From: Paraburkholderia tropica
GTDB lineage: Bacteria; Pseudomonadota; Gammaproteobacteria; Burkholderiales; Burkholderiaceae
Length of the DNA stretch: 64,000 bases
Assembly (NCBI RefSeq): GCF_900109265.1
Contig: NZ_FNZM01000019.1
Location: 1 to 64,000, forward strand
Direction of reading: 5' to 3'
The position numbers and the translations under genes were made by a program. This document shows positions 52,404 through 61,065 of the stretch, one piece after another (the first letter of the stretch is position 1; each line of letters starts with the position of its first letter). Below the pieces are notes generated by a model, which did not search any database, had not been told where the DNA came from, and saw only the letters and a list, made by a program, of their open reading frames with translations.

Positions 52404-53156
52404 TCAGGCGAGCATTGCGTCGGCGTCGATGCACGCGCCGCCCCACGCCTGCGCGAGCGCGCGGCAGCGTCCGAGACGCAGCGCCGACGCCTCGCAATCG
52501 ACCACGGTCACGTGATCGGCGTGCGCGGGACGCGCGGGAAATTGCGTCGTGCGGCCATCGCTGAACAGCCACAGATGACGCGCGCGTCCAGGATCGCGGC
52601 GCGCGGCGCGTTCAAGCAGTTGCGACGCGCGCGCGAGGCCCGCTTCGAGCGGCGTGCCGCCGCCCGCGCCCACGGGCTCGATCCAGCGCTCGTTCCACCA
52701 GCGCGGCACGGCGGGACCGAAACGCAGTTCGGCGCGCGCGCCGCCGAAGCAGATCAGCGCCACTTCCACGCGTTCGCCGCGCGCGCGATCGAATAGCGCG
52801 ATCAGCAGCCCTTTCGCGAGCGCGAGTTGACCGCGCGCGAGCATCGACGCGGAACAATCGAGCACGAAGCAATGCAGCGCGCCGCTGCCGGTTTTGCGCG
52901 GCGCATAGCGCAGATGCGCGGCGCGCAGCGCTTCGCCGCGTTTGGCCATGAGCGTGGGCGGCCAGGCGATGCGCGCGTTCGGCGCGGCATCGCGTGTGAG
53001 ACGCGCCTGCGCGCGTCCGGGGCCATCACGCCGCCGTGCGCCGCCCTGTGCCTGGGCGGCGGCCCTTGCCCGGCGGCTCAGCGTTTTTTTGCGGGCAGCG
53101 GGATCACGCCTTTGACCTGGCGCGCGGCGACCGGCTCGGGCGCAAGCTCGCCCCAA
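52404..53156 (-). CDS. chlD: VWA-domain (ChlD-like) part of the cobalt chelatase gene, read by -1 frameshift
   Basis: C-terminal open frame of the chelatase gene. It encodes the von Willebrand A domain with the metal-ion-dependent adhesion motif D-C-S-A-S (FVLDCSASML), a WPPTLMAKRG lead segment typical of ChlD/BchD C-termini and LWLFSDGRTT near the end. It has no credible start: the only in-frame initiation codon before the homologous region is a TTG at 53156 inside the upstream frame, and ATG 52949 would cut off conserved residues. The -1 frame joins it to the ATPase at the A7 run 53090-53084. The joined product would be about 576 residues (350 from the ATPase frame, 226 from here). Confidence 0.8.
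   Translation of the reverse strand: MGRACARAGRRAPGQRRDPAARKKTLSRRARAAAQAQGGARRRDGPGRAQARLTRDAAPNARIAWPPTLMAKRGEALRAAHLRYAPRKTGSGALHCFVLDCSASMLARGQLALAKGLLIALFDRARGERVEVALICFGGARAELRFGPAVPRWWNERWIEPVGAGGGTPLEAGLARASQLLERAARRDPGRARHLWLFSDGRTTQFPARPAHADHVTVVDCEASALRLGRCRALAQAWGGACIDADAMLA
53030..53092 (-). promoter_or_regulatory. predicted programmed -1 ribosomal frameshift site
   Basis: The ATPase frame reads GCA AAA AAA CGC TGA, so the A7 run (53090-53084) is a slippery A-AAA-AAA heptamer in the correct phase, two codons before the stop. After a 6-nt spacer, GCCGCCG (53077-53071) pairs with CGGCGGC (53036-53030), and an inner stem CGCCGCCC/GGGCGGCG (53061-53054 with 53046-53039) closes a 7-nt loop. 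Slip by -1 leads into the VWA frame. Phase, spacer and structure all fit the dnaX-type arrangement. Confidence 0.85.
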
Positions 53157-54133
53157 TCGGCATCAGAATCGGTCATGATTTCGGATTCGCGCTGATGATC
53201 AGAAGCATCGCGCGATGGCTCCGGCGCCTGCGCATTTCCACCCGGCGCAGGCGGCTCCGGCATCGCGCGACGGCGATGCGCGAGCACCGCGTCCGCGACC
53301 GCATCGACGTGATCCGGCGTGATCTGCGCCGCGCCTTCGAAGGCCGCGAGCGCACGCGCCGCGCGCAGCATCACGAGATCGGCGCGCAAGCCGTCCACGG
53401 CCGCTTCCACGCAGCGTTGCGCCGCGCGTTCATGCACCGCATCGCTCCAGTCGAGCGCATCGAGCGCCGCGCGCGCGGCGCGCAAACGCTGCGAGAGTTC
53501 GCGCTGCGCCGCCTCGTGCGACGCGCAAAACGCCTGCGGATTCGCATCGAACGCAAGCCGCGCCTTGACGATGCGCTGACGCTCGCTCGCATCGTGGCAA
53601 TTCTCCAGCTCGACCATCAAGCCGAAGCGGTCGAGCAATTGCGGACGCAGCTCGCCCTCTTCCGGATTCATCGTGCCGACCAGCACGAAACGCGCGTCGT
53701 GCGTGTGCGAAACGCCGTCGCGCTCGACCGTGTTCACGCCGCTCGCGGCGGCGTCGAGCAACGCGTCGACAAGCGCATCGGGCAGCAGATTCACTTCGTC
53801 GACATAGAGCACGCCGTCATGCGCGCGCGCGAGCAGTCCCGGCGCGAAGCGCACGGCGTTCTCGCGCAGCGCGGCTTCGAGATCGAGCGTGCCGATCAGC
53901 TTCTCCTCGCTCGCGCCGAGCGGCAGCGTGACGAACGCGCCATCGGGCAAGAGCGCCGCCAGCGCGCGCGCCGCCGTGGATTTCGCGGTGCCGCGCGGGC
54001 CGCTCACGAGCACGCCGCCGATCGCCGGGTCGATCGCCGCGAGCAGCAGCGCGCGCTGCAACGGCGCCTGGCCGACCAGCGCGGCGAAGGGAAAGGCGGG
54101 ACGGGTCCCCGCTTCGTTCATGATTCGGCTCAT
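53078..54133 (-). CDS. chlI: cobalt/magnesium chelatase AAA+ ATPase subunit (ChlI-like)
   Basis: A 351-residue AAA+ ATPase. The Walker A loop is GPRGTAKST (residues about 44-52), Walker B is VLYVDEVNLLPD, and FVLVGTMNPEEGELRPQLLDRFGL holds sensor 1 and the arginine region of ChlI/BchI. With CobN and a VWA subunit it would insert cobalt into the corrin ring. It lies 13 nt after cobN. The final codons are AAA AAA CGC TGA over a slippery run, so the ATPase is the termination product and the longer ATPase-VWA protein the frameshift product. Confidence 0.9.
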   Translation of the reverse strand: MSRIMNEAGTRPAFPFAALVGQAPLQRALLLAAIDPAIGGVLVSGPRGTAKSTAARALAALLPDGAFVTLPLGASEEKLIGTLDLEAALRENAVRFAPGLLARAHDGVLYVDEVNLLPDALVDALLDAAASGVNTVERDGVSHTHDARFVLVGTMNPEEGELRPQLLDRFGLMVELENCHDASERQRIVKARLAFDANPQAFCASHEAAQRELSQRLRAARAALDALDWSDAVHERAAQRCVEAAVDGLRADLVMLRAARALAAFEGAAQITPDHVDAVADAVLAHRRRAMPEPPAPGGNAQAPEPSRDASDHQRESEIMTDSDADWGELAPEPVAARQVKGVIPLPAKKR

Positions 54134-54146
54134 GCTTCGGATTCCT

Positions 54147-57100
54147 TCATTGTGCTTCCATCTTCTGCCCGGCTTCGAGCAAACGCTGCTCGACGCGCTC
54201 GCGATGCTCGCCCGGCTGCTGCCACAAGCCGCGCTGCATCGCCTCGATCAGACGTTCGCAGATCGCGTGCAGTGCGTGCGGATTGTGGCGCTCCATGAAC
54301 GCGCGCGTGTCGTCGTCGTGCACGTAGGCATCGGCGACCAGCGCGTATTGATGATCGCCCACCACGCGCGCGGTCGCATCGTAACCAAACAGATAATCGA
54401 CGGTCGCGGCCATTTCCGCCGCGCCCTTGTAACCGTGCCGCTTCACGCCGTCGATCCACTTCGGATTGACCACGCGCGAACGGATCACGCGCGCGATCTC
54501 CTCGTGCAGCGGACGAATGCGCGGCGCGGCGGGATTGCTGTGATCGGCGTGATAGAGCGTGGGCTGCGCCTGCGAGAAGTGGCGCGCGGCGGCGGCCATG
54601 CCGCCCTGGAACTGGTAGTAGTCGTTCGAGTCGAGCAGATCGTGCTCGCGGTTGTCCTGATTCTGCAGCACCACGTCGATGGTCGCGAGGCGCTTGCGGA
54701 ACGCGTCGCGCGCCTCGTCGCCGGCGCTTTTCTGCGCGTAGGCGTAACCGCCCCACGCTTCGTAGGCCAGCGCGAGATCGGCGTCGCTCTGCCATTGCCG
54801 ATGATCGATCATCGATTGCAGACCCGCGCCATACGCGCCGGGCTTCGCGCTGAACACGCGCCAGCCCGCGCGGCGACGCGCTTCGGCCGCCTCCATGCCG
54901 TCGGTGATCAAGGCGTCGCGCTCGCGCTGGATACGCGCGCGCAGCGGGTTCAAATGCTCGGGCTCGTCGAGTTCGGCGACGGCCTGCACGGCGGCGTCGA
55001 ACAGATGCATCACGTTGGGAAACGCGTCGCGGAAAAAGCCCGACACGCGCAGCGTCACGTCGATACGCGGACGATCGAGCGCTTCCACCGGCATGATCTC
55101 GAAGTCGATCACGCGCTGACTGCCCGCCGCCCACTTCGGCCGCGCGCCGATCAGCGCGAGCGCCTGGGCGATATCGTCGCCGCCGGTGCGTATCGTCGCC
55201 GTGCCCCAGACCGACAGGCCGATCGCGCGCGGATAATCGCCGTGCTCCTGTAGATGCCGCTCGATCAGTTGCTGCGCCGACTTCATGCCGAGCGACCAGG
55301 CCGCCTGCGTGGGCACCGCGCGCGTGTCGACCGAATAGAAGTTGCGCCCCGTGGGCAGCACGTCGGGACGGCCGCGCGACGGCGAACCGCTCGGGCCGGG
55401 CGGCACGAAACGGCCTTCGAAACCGCGCCGGAGCTGACGCAATTCTTCGTGGCCGCAGGCGTCGAGACGCGGCAGCACGTCGTCGCGCAAACGCGCGAGC
55501 ACGCGCGCGGCTTGCGGCCAGACTTCGGCATCGATCTCCGCGCCTGCGTCGCCGCACACATGCGCGATGAAGCGCGCCGCCAGCATGTCGAGCCGCTCGC
55601 GCGTATCGCCCGCGTGACGCCACGGCGCGTCGCTGAGCCGCGCGAGCGCGTCGGCGCGCGGGCCGGTCCACGGCGCGGCCCAATCGACCGTCGCGGCATC
55701 GAGCAGATGATCGATGCGCAGATCGCGCGCAAGCGCGTCGATCAACCCCGCGTTCGCGCCCTGCCCGTCGCCGCATGCGTAACGGCCGAGCGCGAGCAGC
55801 GTGTCGCGCCGCTGCGTGCCTTGCGGCGACGCGCCGAACGTATGCAGCCCGTCGCGGATCTGCGCTTCCTTCAGCTCGCACAGATAGGCGTCGGCGCGCG
55901 TGAGCAGTGCGTCTTCGGCGTCGGCGCTCGTGGGCGCGTCGATGCTCAATTCCTCGTGCAGCTTGTGCTCGACGATCGTCGCGAGAATGGTTTTGCGCAG
56001 CAGCTTCGCGCGGCGCGGATCGACCATCAAGGCTTCGTAATACTCGTCGACCTGACGTTCGAGATCCTGCAGCGGCCCGTAGTTTTCGGCGCGCGTGAGC
56101 GGCGGCATCAGGTGATCGACGATCACGGCCTGCGCGCGGCGCTTCGCCTGGCTGCCCTCGCCCGGATCGTTGACGATGAACGGATACAGATGCGGCAGCG
56201 GGCCGAGCACCATGTCGGGCCAGCACGTGTGCGCGAGCGCGACGCTCTTGCCCGGCAGCCATTCGAGATTGCCGTGCTTGCCGACGTGCGCGATCGCATC
56301 GATGCCGAAGCTCTCGCGCAGCCAGAAGTAGAACGCGAGATACGCGTGCGGCGGCACGAGGTCGGCGTCGTGATAGTTCGCGTAACTGTCGTCGCCGCGC
56401 GAACGCGACGGTTGAATGCCGACGAACACCTGGCCGCAGCGCCAGCCCGCGATCATGAAGCGTCCGCGGCGCACGCCCGGGTCCTGCTCGGGCGCGCCCC
56501 AGCGCGCGATCAGCGCGTTTTGCGCCTCCGCGGGCAGTTGCGCGAAATAGCGCCGATAGTCGTCGAGCGCGAGACTCTGAAACGCGGGCCGCAGCGCACG
56601 CGTGTCGGGATCGTTGGTCACGCCCTGCGTGAGCGTGTCCATGAGCGCTTCGCCGTCCTCGGGCAGATCGGCGACGCGATAGCCTTCGTCGCGCAACATG
56701 CGCAGGATGTTCACCACCGACGCGGGCGTATCGAGCCCCACGCCGTTGCCGATGCGCCCTTCGCTCATGGGATAGTTGGCGAGCACGAGCGCGAGTTTTT
56801 TCTGCGCGTTCGGCTGCGTGCGCAGGTGGCACCAGCGGCGCGCGAGTTCGGCCACGAACGCCACGCGCTCCGCATCGGGCTGATAGCGCACCACGTCGAC
56901 CTGCGTGTGCTTGCAGTGATACGCGAGACCCTTGAAGCTGATCGCGCGCGTAATCACGCGGCCATCCACTTCCGGCAGCGCGATATGCATGGCGATGTCG
57001 CGCGAATTCAGGCCGTGATTGTCCTTGACCCAGTCGTCGCGATTGCCGCCGCTCAGGATCACCTGCAACACCGGTGCGTCGCCCGCGAGCGCGAGCGGTT

Positions 57101-57935
57101 CGGGGTCGTCGAGCGCCGAGGCCGCGAACGCCGTGGTGTTGAGCACGAGCGCGATGTCGTGTTCGGCCGCGAGACGGTCGAGCACGTCGCGGCTGATCGC
57201 GTCCTTGAGCGAGGTGATGGCAAGCGGCAGCGGATTGAGTCCGCGCGCGAGCAGCGCATCGATCAGCGCATTGAACGCGGCCGTGTTCGCGGCCTGCAGA
57301 TGCGCCTTGTAAAACAGGATCGCGACGACGGGCGCGCCGGGCGTCCAGCGCGCGCGCCAGTCGTCGGCGGTGGCCACGTCACGCGCCGGATGATAGATCG
57401 CGGCGGCGGGCAGCACGACCGGCGGCGCCGGCTCGCGGCCCCAGTCGAACGCGCGCCACGCGAGCGCGCGCAGAAAACCTTCGGCATTCGCCGCGCCGCC
57501 TTCGCGCAGATAGCGCCACAAAAGACGGCAAAAATCCGGCTCGGCGCGACTCCTGGCGATCAGGTTCGGATCTTCCTGCAAGTCGCCCGAGAACATCGCG
57601 AGCAGTTGCCCGCGCTGCTGCGCGAGCGACACGACCTGCTCGATGCCGTACGGCCAGTAGGCTTCGCCGCCCAGATGATCGACCACGACCACACGCGCAT
57701 GCCTGAGCACGTCGTCGATATAAAAATCGACCGACGCGTTCTGGCGCAGATAGGTGACGTTCGCGAGCCGCACGCCCGGAAAACCTTCGGGCAGGCGCGG
57801 CACGACGCTCGCCAGCAGCGCGAGCGTGGTGTCCGCCGAACTCAGTACGACGATCTCGGCGGGCTGTTGATCGATGCGGATCACGCCCTGCGTGTCGTCG
57901 ACGAAACCGCCCGGCGTGGTGCGCAGCAAATGCAT
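54147..57935 (-). CDS. cobN: cobaltochelatase large subunit CobN
   Basis: A 1262-residue catalytic subunit inserting cobalt into hydrogenobyrinic acid a,c-diamide, of usual family length. Recognisable CobN/BchH segments: VVVVDHLGGEAYWPYGIEQ near residue 85, ALVLANYPMSEGRIGNGVGLDTPASVVNIL near 385, IAHVGKHGNLEWLPGKSVALA near 555, YPFIVNDPGEGSQAKRRAQAVIVDHL near 595, and LLDSNDYYQFQGGMAAA close to the end. Between cobW upstream (31 nt) and the ATPase gene downstream; all three should share the riboswitch-controlled transcript. Confidence 0.96.
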   Translation of the reverse strand: MHLLRTTPGGFVDDTQGVIRIDQQPAEIVVLSSADTTLALLASVVPRLPEGFPGVRLANVTYLRQNASVDFYIDDVLRHARVVVVDHLGGEAYWPYGIEQVVSLAQQRGQLLAMFSGDLQEDPNLIARSRAEPDFCRLLWRYLREGGAANAEGFLRALAWRAFDWGREPAPPVVLPAAAIYHPARDVATADDWRARWTPGAPVVAILFYKAHLQAANTAAFNALIDALLARGLNPLPLAITSLKDAISRDVLDRLAAEHDIALVLNTTAFAASALDDPEPLALAGDAPVLQVILSGGNRDDWVKDNHGLNSRDIAMHIALPEVDGRVITRAISFKGLAYHCKHTQVDVVRYQPDAERVAFVAELARRWCHLRTQPNAQKKLALVLANYPMSEGRIGNGVGLDTPASVVNILRMLRDEGYRVADLPEDGEALMDTLTQGVTNDPDTRALRPAFQSLALDDYRRYFAQLPAEAQNALIARWGAPEQDPGVRRGRFMIAGWRCGQVFVGIQPSRSRGDDSYANYHDADLVPPHAYLAFYFWLRESFGIDAIAHVGKHGNLEWLPGKSVALAHTCWPDMVLGPLPHLYPFIVNDPGEGSQAKRRAQAVIVDHLMPPLTRAENYGPLQDLERQVDEYYEALMVDPRRAKLLRKTILATIVEHKLHEELSIDAPTSADAEDALLTRADAYLCELKEAQIRDGLHTFGASPQGTQRRDTLLALGRYACGDGQGANAGLIDALARDLRIDHLLDAATVDWAAPWTGPRADALARLSDAPWRHAGDTRERLDMLAARFIAHVCGDAGAEIDAEVWPQAARVLARLRDDVLPRLDACGHEELRQLRRGFEGRFVPPGPSGSPSRGRPDVLPTGRNFYSVDTRAVPTQAAWSLGMKSAQQLIERHLQEHGDYPRAIGLSVWGTATIRTGGDDIAQALALIGARPKWAAGSQRVIDFEIMPVEALDRPRIDVTLRVSGFFRDAFPNVMHLFDAAVQAVAELDEPEHLNPLRARIQRERDALITDGMEAAEARRRAGWRVFSAKPGAYGAGLQSMIDHRQWQSDADLALAYEAWGGYAYAQKSAGDEARDAFRKRLATIDVVLQNQDNREHDLLDSNDYYQFQGGMAAAARHFSQAQPTLYHADHSNPAAPRIRPLHEEIARVIRSRVVNPKWIDGVKRHGYKGAAEMAATVDYLFGYDATARVVGDHQYALVADAYVHDDDTRAFMERHNPHALHAICERLIEAMQRGLWQQPGEHRERVEQRLLEAGQKMEAQ

Positions 57936-57966
57936 GGGTGTCGCTCGTTGAACTGCGTGCTCGGTG

Positions 57967-59058
57967 TTATTGCGCGGATGCGGTTTGCGCCGCGGCCAGC
58001 GCCGCGTCGAACGCGCCTTGCAGCGCGGCGGCGTCGAGCTCCTCGCCGATCAGCACGAAGCGGCTCGCGAGTGGCTGCGCCGCGCTTTCCTGCACGTTCC
58101 AGCGGCGATCGAAATAGCTGTCGAAGCGGCGGCCCACGCCCTGAATCACGAGGCGCATCGGCGCGCCCGGCAGCGCGGCGAAACCCTTCACGCGATAGAT
58201 CGTGTGCGTATCGACGAGCGTTTGCAGCGCCGCGACCGCCGCGTCGCGCGACGACACCTGCGCCTCGACCACGACGGAATCGAACTCGTCGTGATGATGA
58301 TCGGCGTCGTCGGCGGAACCGTGGTGATCGTGGCGCAGATGAATGCTTTCCTCCGACGCGGCTTCGAGACCGAGCAGCGTGTGCAGGTCGAGCTTGCCGT
58401 GCTGCGCGCGCACGATCTTCACCTGCGGCGGCAGTTCTTCGCGCAGCTCCTCGATGAGCGCGTCCTGCGCGGCGGCGTCGATCAGATCGGTCTTGTTCAG
58501 GATGACGAGATCGGCGGCCGACAGCTGGTCTTCGAACAGTTCGTGCAGCGGCGATTCGTGATCGAGATTCGGATCGGCCTTGCGCTGCGCATCGACGGCT
58601 TGCGGGTTGTCCGCGAACTGGCCGCTCGCGGCGGCGGGACCGTCGACCACCGTCACGACCGCGTCGACGGTGAAGGCGTTGCGGATCGACGGCCAGTTGA
58701 ACGCCTGCACGAGCGGCTTGGGCAGCGCGAGGCCCGAGGTTTCGATCAGCACGTGGTCGATGTCGGCGCGGCGTTCGAGCAGTTGCTCCATCACCGGGAA
58801 GAATTCTTCCTGCACGGTGCAGCAGAGGCAGCCGTTGGCGAGTTCGTAGAGCTGGCCTTCCGTTTCGTTGCCGTTCTCGTCGCAACCGATGCCGCAGCCG
58901 CGCAGGATTTCGCCGTCGATACCCAGTTCGCCGAATTCGTTGACGATGACCGCGACGCGCAGGCCGCCTGCGTGCTGAAGAATGTGGCGCAACAGCGTGG
59001 TTTTGCCGCTGCCGAGGAAGCCCGTGACGATGGTGACGGGGATTTTGCGCATCTGCAT
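57967..59058 (-). CDS. cobW: CobW, COG0523-type metal-handling GTPase
   Basis: A 363-residue G3E GTPase thought to deliver cobalt to CobN. Motifs: Walker A GFLGSGKTT near residue 12, the metal-binding GCLCC (CxCC) near 74, NKTD as the base-specificity motif, and a histidine-rich stretch RHDHHGSADDADHHHD near 245. Residues after that form the CobW C-terminal domain (TIYRVKGFAALPGAP). ATG 59058 is preceded by AAGGAG; the frame extension to 59316 lies in the leader. First gene after the minus-strand cobalamin riboswitch. Confidence 0.95.
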   Translation of the reverse strand: MQMRKIPVTIVTGFLGSGKTTLLRHILQHAGGLRVAVIVNEFGELGIDGEILRGCGIGCDENGNETEGQLYELANGCLCCTVQEEFFPVMEQLLERRADIDHVLIETSGLALPKPLVQAFNWPSIRNAFTVDAVVTVVDGPAAASGQFADNPQAVDAQRKADPNLDHESPLHELFEDQLSAADLVILNKTDLIDAAAQDALIEELREELPPQVKIVRAQHGKLDLHTLLGLEAASEESIHLRHDHHGSADDADHHHDEFDSVVVEAQVSSRDAAVAALQTLVDTHTIYRVKGFAALPGAPMRLVIQGVGRRFDSYFDRRWNVQESAAQPLASRFVLIGEELDAAALQGAFDAALAAAQTASAQ

Positions 59059-59334
59059 GAGGAAGCTCCTTCGGCGCATGGGCCGCAGGTGAGGTGCGCC
59101 GCGCCGTGCGCGTCGCGCGTGAGCGTCCTGGCGGGTGGGTCGTCGCGTGGCGTGCATGACGGCACATGCAATCAGCGTAGTTCGCGACGTGCGCGAAGCA
59201 CAGGATCGCGGCGCGCTGCATGACGCCATCGGTAACGATACGGACGATACAACCGGTCTGGACGCGCCACGGGCGAGGCCCGGCATGACGCAGAAATCAT
59301 GGACGCGGCGCCGCAACCCCGCAGCGCGCGTCCC
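59059..59334 (-). other. leader between the cobalamin riboswitch and cobW
   Basis: About 275 nt on the minus strand from the end of the riboswitch to the cobW start, presumably transcribed. Apart from the AAGGAG site no clear terminator or gene is seen, so the expression platform is not resolved. Confidence 0.4.
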
Positions 59335-59560
59335 GCGTATCTGGCCGGTATCCGGACTGACGAGTCACGCCGCTTCGCCTTCCCGCGCGGCGCGCCATTC
59401 AGGCGCGCGTCGCACAGTGGCCATGCATGCGGCGCATGCGATGAAGCGGCTTGCATCGACCTTGCGGACGATGCGCTCGTTGTACCGTTGCGGGTGCAGT
59501 TCAGGTTGGCCGTGCCCGTGGCGGGATGGCTCCCTGATTCCCGTTTAACTGCGTGCGAAA
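59335..59560 (-). promoter_or_regulatory. cobalamin riboswitch upstream of cobW-cobN-chlID
   Basis: On the minus strand the cobalamin riboswitch boxes occur in order: ACGGGAATCAGGGAGC, AACTGCACCCGCAACGGTA, GGCCACTGTG, CGCGGGAAGGCGAAGC and the B12 box GTCAGTCCGGATACCGGCC ending near 59342. This form (GTCAG...CCGGCC) is common in proteobacteria. It would shut down cobW, cobN and the chelatase gene when B12 is plentiful. Exact ends are approximate. Confidence 0.88.
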
Positions 59561-59868
59561 CGTACGCGCACGCGAGCACCAGAGTGCGTGCGAGTGTAGG
59601 CGCGGGTGCGCTGCGCGTCAACCTGGACGGGCGACGGGCGCGGGCCGTTGCGGCGATGGGCGGTGTCCGTGCGGTGTCCTTGTGGCATGCGGGCGGCGCC
59701 GGTTCCGAGCGCATTCCGGATCGTTTCGCCCAGGCCGGCTGGAGCCGCGAGGCCGCCTGTCCGAGCCGCGAGGCGCGAAATGCCTGTGCTATCGTATGCG
59801 CGAATTTACGCCGTTTTCGGCCGATTTCCGCTTTTTCCACGCATTACGCCCCCGACTTTCCGCGCTCC
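59561..59868. other. divergent region cobW leader / cobE
   Basis: About 310 nt between the riboswitch 5' side and cobE; it must hold both divergent promoters. Open frames extend through it without homology. CCGCGAGGC-type repeats are seen near 59746 and 59777. No gene supported. Confidence 0.4.
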
Positions 59869-60378
59869 GTGACTCCCGCCCCGCCCGCCGACTGCTTGCC
59901 CGATGCCGCCCCGGCAGCGGACAATGCGGCGCCGCTCGCCCAGGCGATCGCGATCGGCATCGGCTGCCGCCAGGGCGTCTCGGTTGCGCAGATCGAGGCC
60001 GCCGTGCAAGCCGCGCTCGGCGCGTGGCCGCTCGCGCACGTGCGCGCCGTGGCGACGCTCGATGCGAAAACCGCCGAGCCCGCGTTGCGCGCGTTTTGCG
60101 CGGCGCACGGGCTGCCGTTGCGGGGATTCACGCGCGAGCAGGTGCAGGCGACGGCGCGGCAAGCGGCATCGGCATCGGCATCGGCATCGGCATCGGCATC
60201 GGATTCGATGGCGGATTCGGCTCCGAGCGCGGCGGCGCTGGCGCGTTTCGGCGTGCCGGGCGTGTGCGAACCGTGCGCGCGTCTCGCGGCCGATGGCGGC
60301 GCGCTGCTACGCGGCAAGCTCGCGCTCGACGGCGTGACGGTGGCGCTCGCCGCCATCGCGCCCGATACACGACGCTGA
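59869..60378 (+). CDS. cobE: CobE, cobalamin biosynthesis protein (CbiG C-terminal domain)
   Basis: A 169-residue protein matching the stand-alone C-terminal CbiG domain: IAIGIGCRQGVSVAQIEAAVQAAL at the N terminus, LAHVRAVATLDAKTAEPALRAFCAAHGLPLRGFTREQVQA in the middle and FGVPGVCEPCARLAADGGALLRGKLALDGVTVALA at the end. A six-fold GGCATC repeat (60165-60200) encodes an Ser-Ala linker. Start is probably GTG 59869; no strong ribosome binding site. First gene of cobE-cobO-cobB-bluB. Confidence 0.85.
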   Translation: MTPAPPADCLPDAAPAADNAAPLAQAIAIGIGCRQGVSVAQIEAAVQAALGAWPLAHVRAVATLDAKTAEPALRAFCAAHGLPLRGFTREQVQATARQAASASASASASASDSMADSAPSAAALARFGVPGVCEPCARLAADGGALLRGKLALDGVTVALAAIAPDTRR

Positions 60379-60458
60379 TGCAGGACGCCCGACGCCCGCA
60401 TCGCAAGAACACGCATCACCCGACACTCATTGCATTCACAACAGGACGCTTCGCGACG

Positions 60459-61061
60459 ATGAAAACCGACCCGGAATCGCACCAACGCATGACCCAGCGC
60501 CGCCGCGAAGGCCACGAAAAAAAGCAGGCCGCCGCGACGCACGAAAAAGGCCTCTTGATCGTCAATACCGGCAACGGCAAGGGCAAGAGCACGGCGGCCT
60601 TCGGCATGGCCGTGCGCGTGCTCGGCCACGGCATGAAGCTCGGCGTCGTGCAGTTCATCAAGGGCGCGCTGCACACGTCCGAACGCGACTTTCTCGCCAG
60701 CGTCGCGCACTGCGACTTCGTCACGATGGGTGACGGCTACACCTGGAACACGCAGAACCGCGACGCCGATATCGCCACCGCGCGCAAGGGCTGGGACGCC
60801 GCGAAGCGCATGATCGAGAGCGGCGAATACGGCATGGTGATCCTCGACGAACTGAACACCGTGCTCAAGTACGAATATCTGCCGCTCGACGAAGTGCTCG
60901 GCGTGCTGACCGCGCGCGGGCCGATGCAGCACGTCGTCGTCACGGGCCGTCACGCCGCCGACGAAATGATCGAAGCCGCCGACCTCGTCACCGAAATGCG
61001 CCTCGTGAAGCATCCGTATCGCGAGCAGGGCGTGAAGGCGCAAAAGGGCGTGGAGTTCTGA
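60459..61061 (+). CDS. cobO: cob(I)yrinic acid a,c-diamide adenosyltransferase
   Basis: A 200-residue ATP:corrinoid adenosyltransferase of the CobO/BtuR/CobA type. The inverted P-loop GNGKGKSTAAFGMAVR is at residues about 38-53; QFIKGALHTSER, GDGYTWNTQNR and VILDELNTVLKYEYLPLDEV are the family's conserved blocks. ATG 60459 (MKTDPES). It attaches the upper adenosyl ligand and lies 4 nt upstream of cobB. Confidence 0.95.
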   Translation: MKTDPESHQRMTQRRREGHEKKQAAATHEKGLLIVNTGNGKGKSTAAFGMAVRVLGHGMKLGVVQFIKGALHTSERDFLASVAHCDFVTMGDGYTWNTQNRDADIATARKGWDAAKRMIESGEYGMVILDELNTVLKYEYLPLDEVLGVLTARGPMQHVVVTGRHAADEMIEAADLVTEMRLVKHPYREQGVKAQKGVEF

Positions 61062-61065
61062 CGCG

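Noticed and set aside
54130..56832. 900-codon open frame overlapping cobN on the same strand
   Set aside because: Arg/Ala-rich alternative frame of cobN without any domain; cobN itself is continuous and conserved throughout.
60165..60200. CRISPR-like repeat
   Set aside because: Uninterrupted 6-bp units inside cobE with no spacers; a coding microsatellite.
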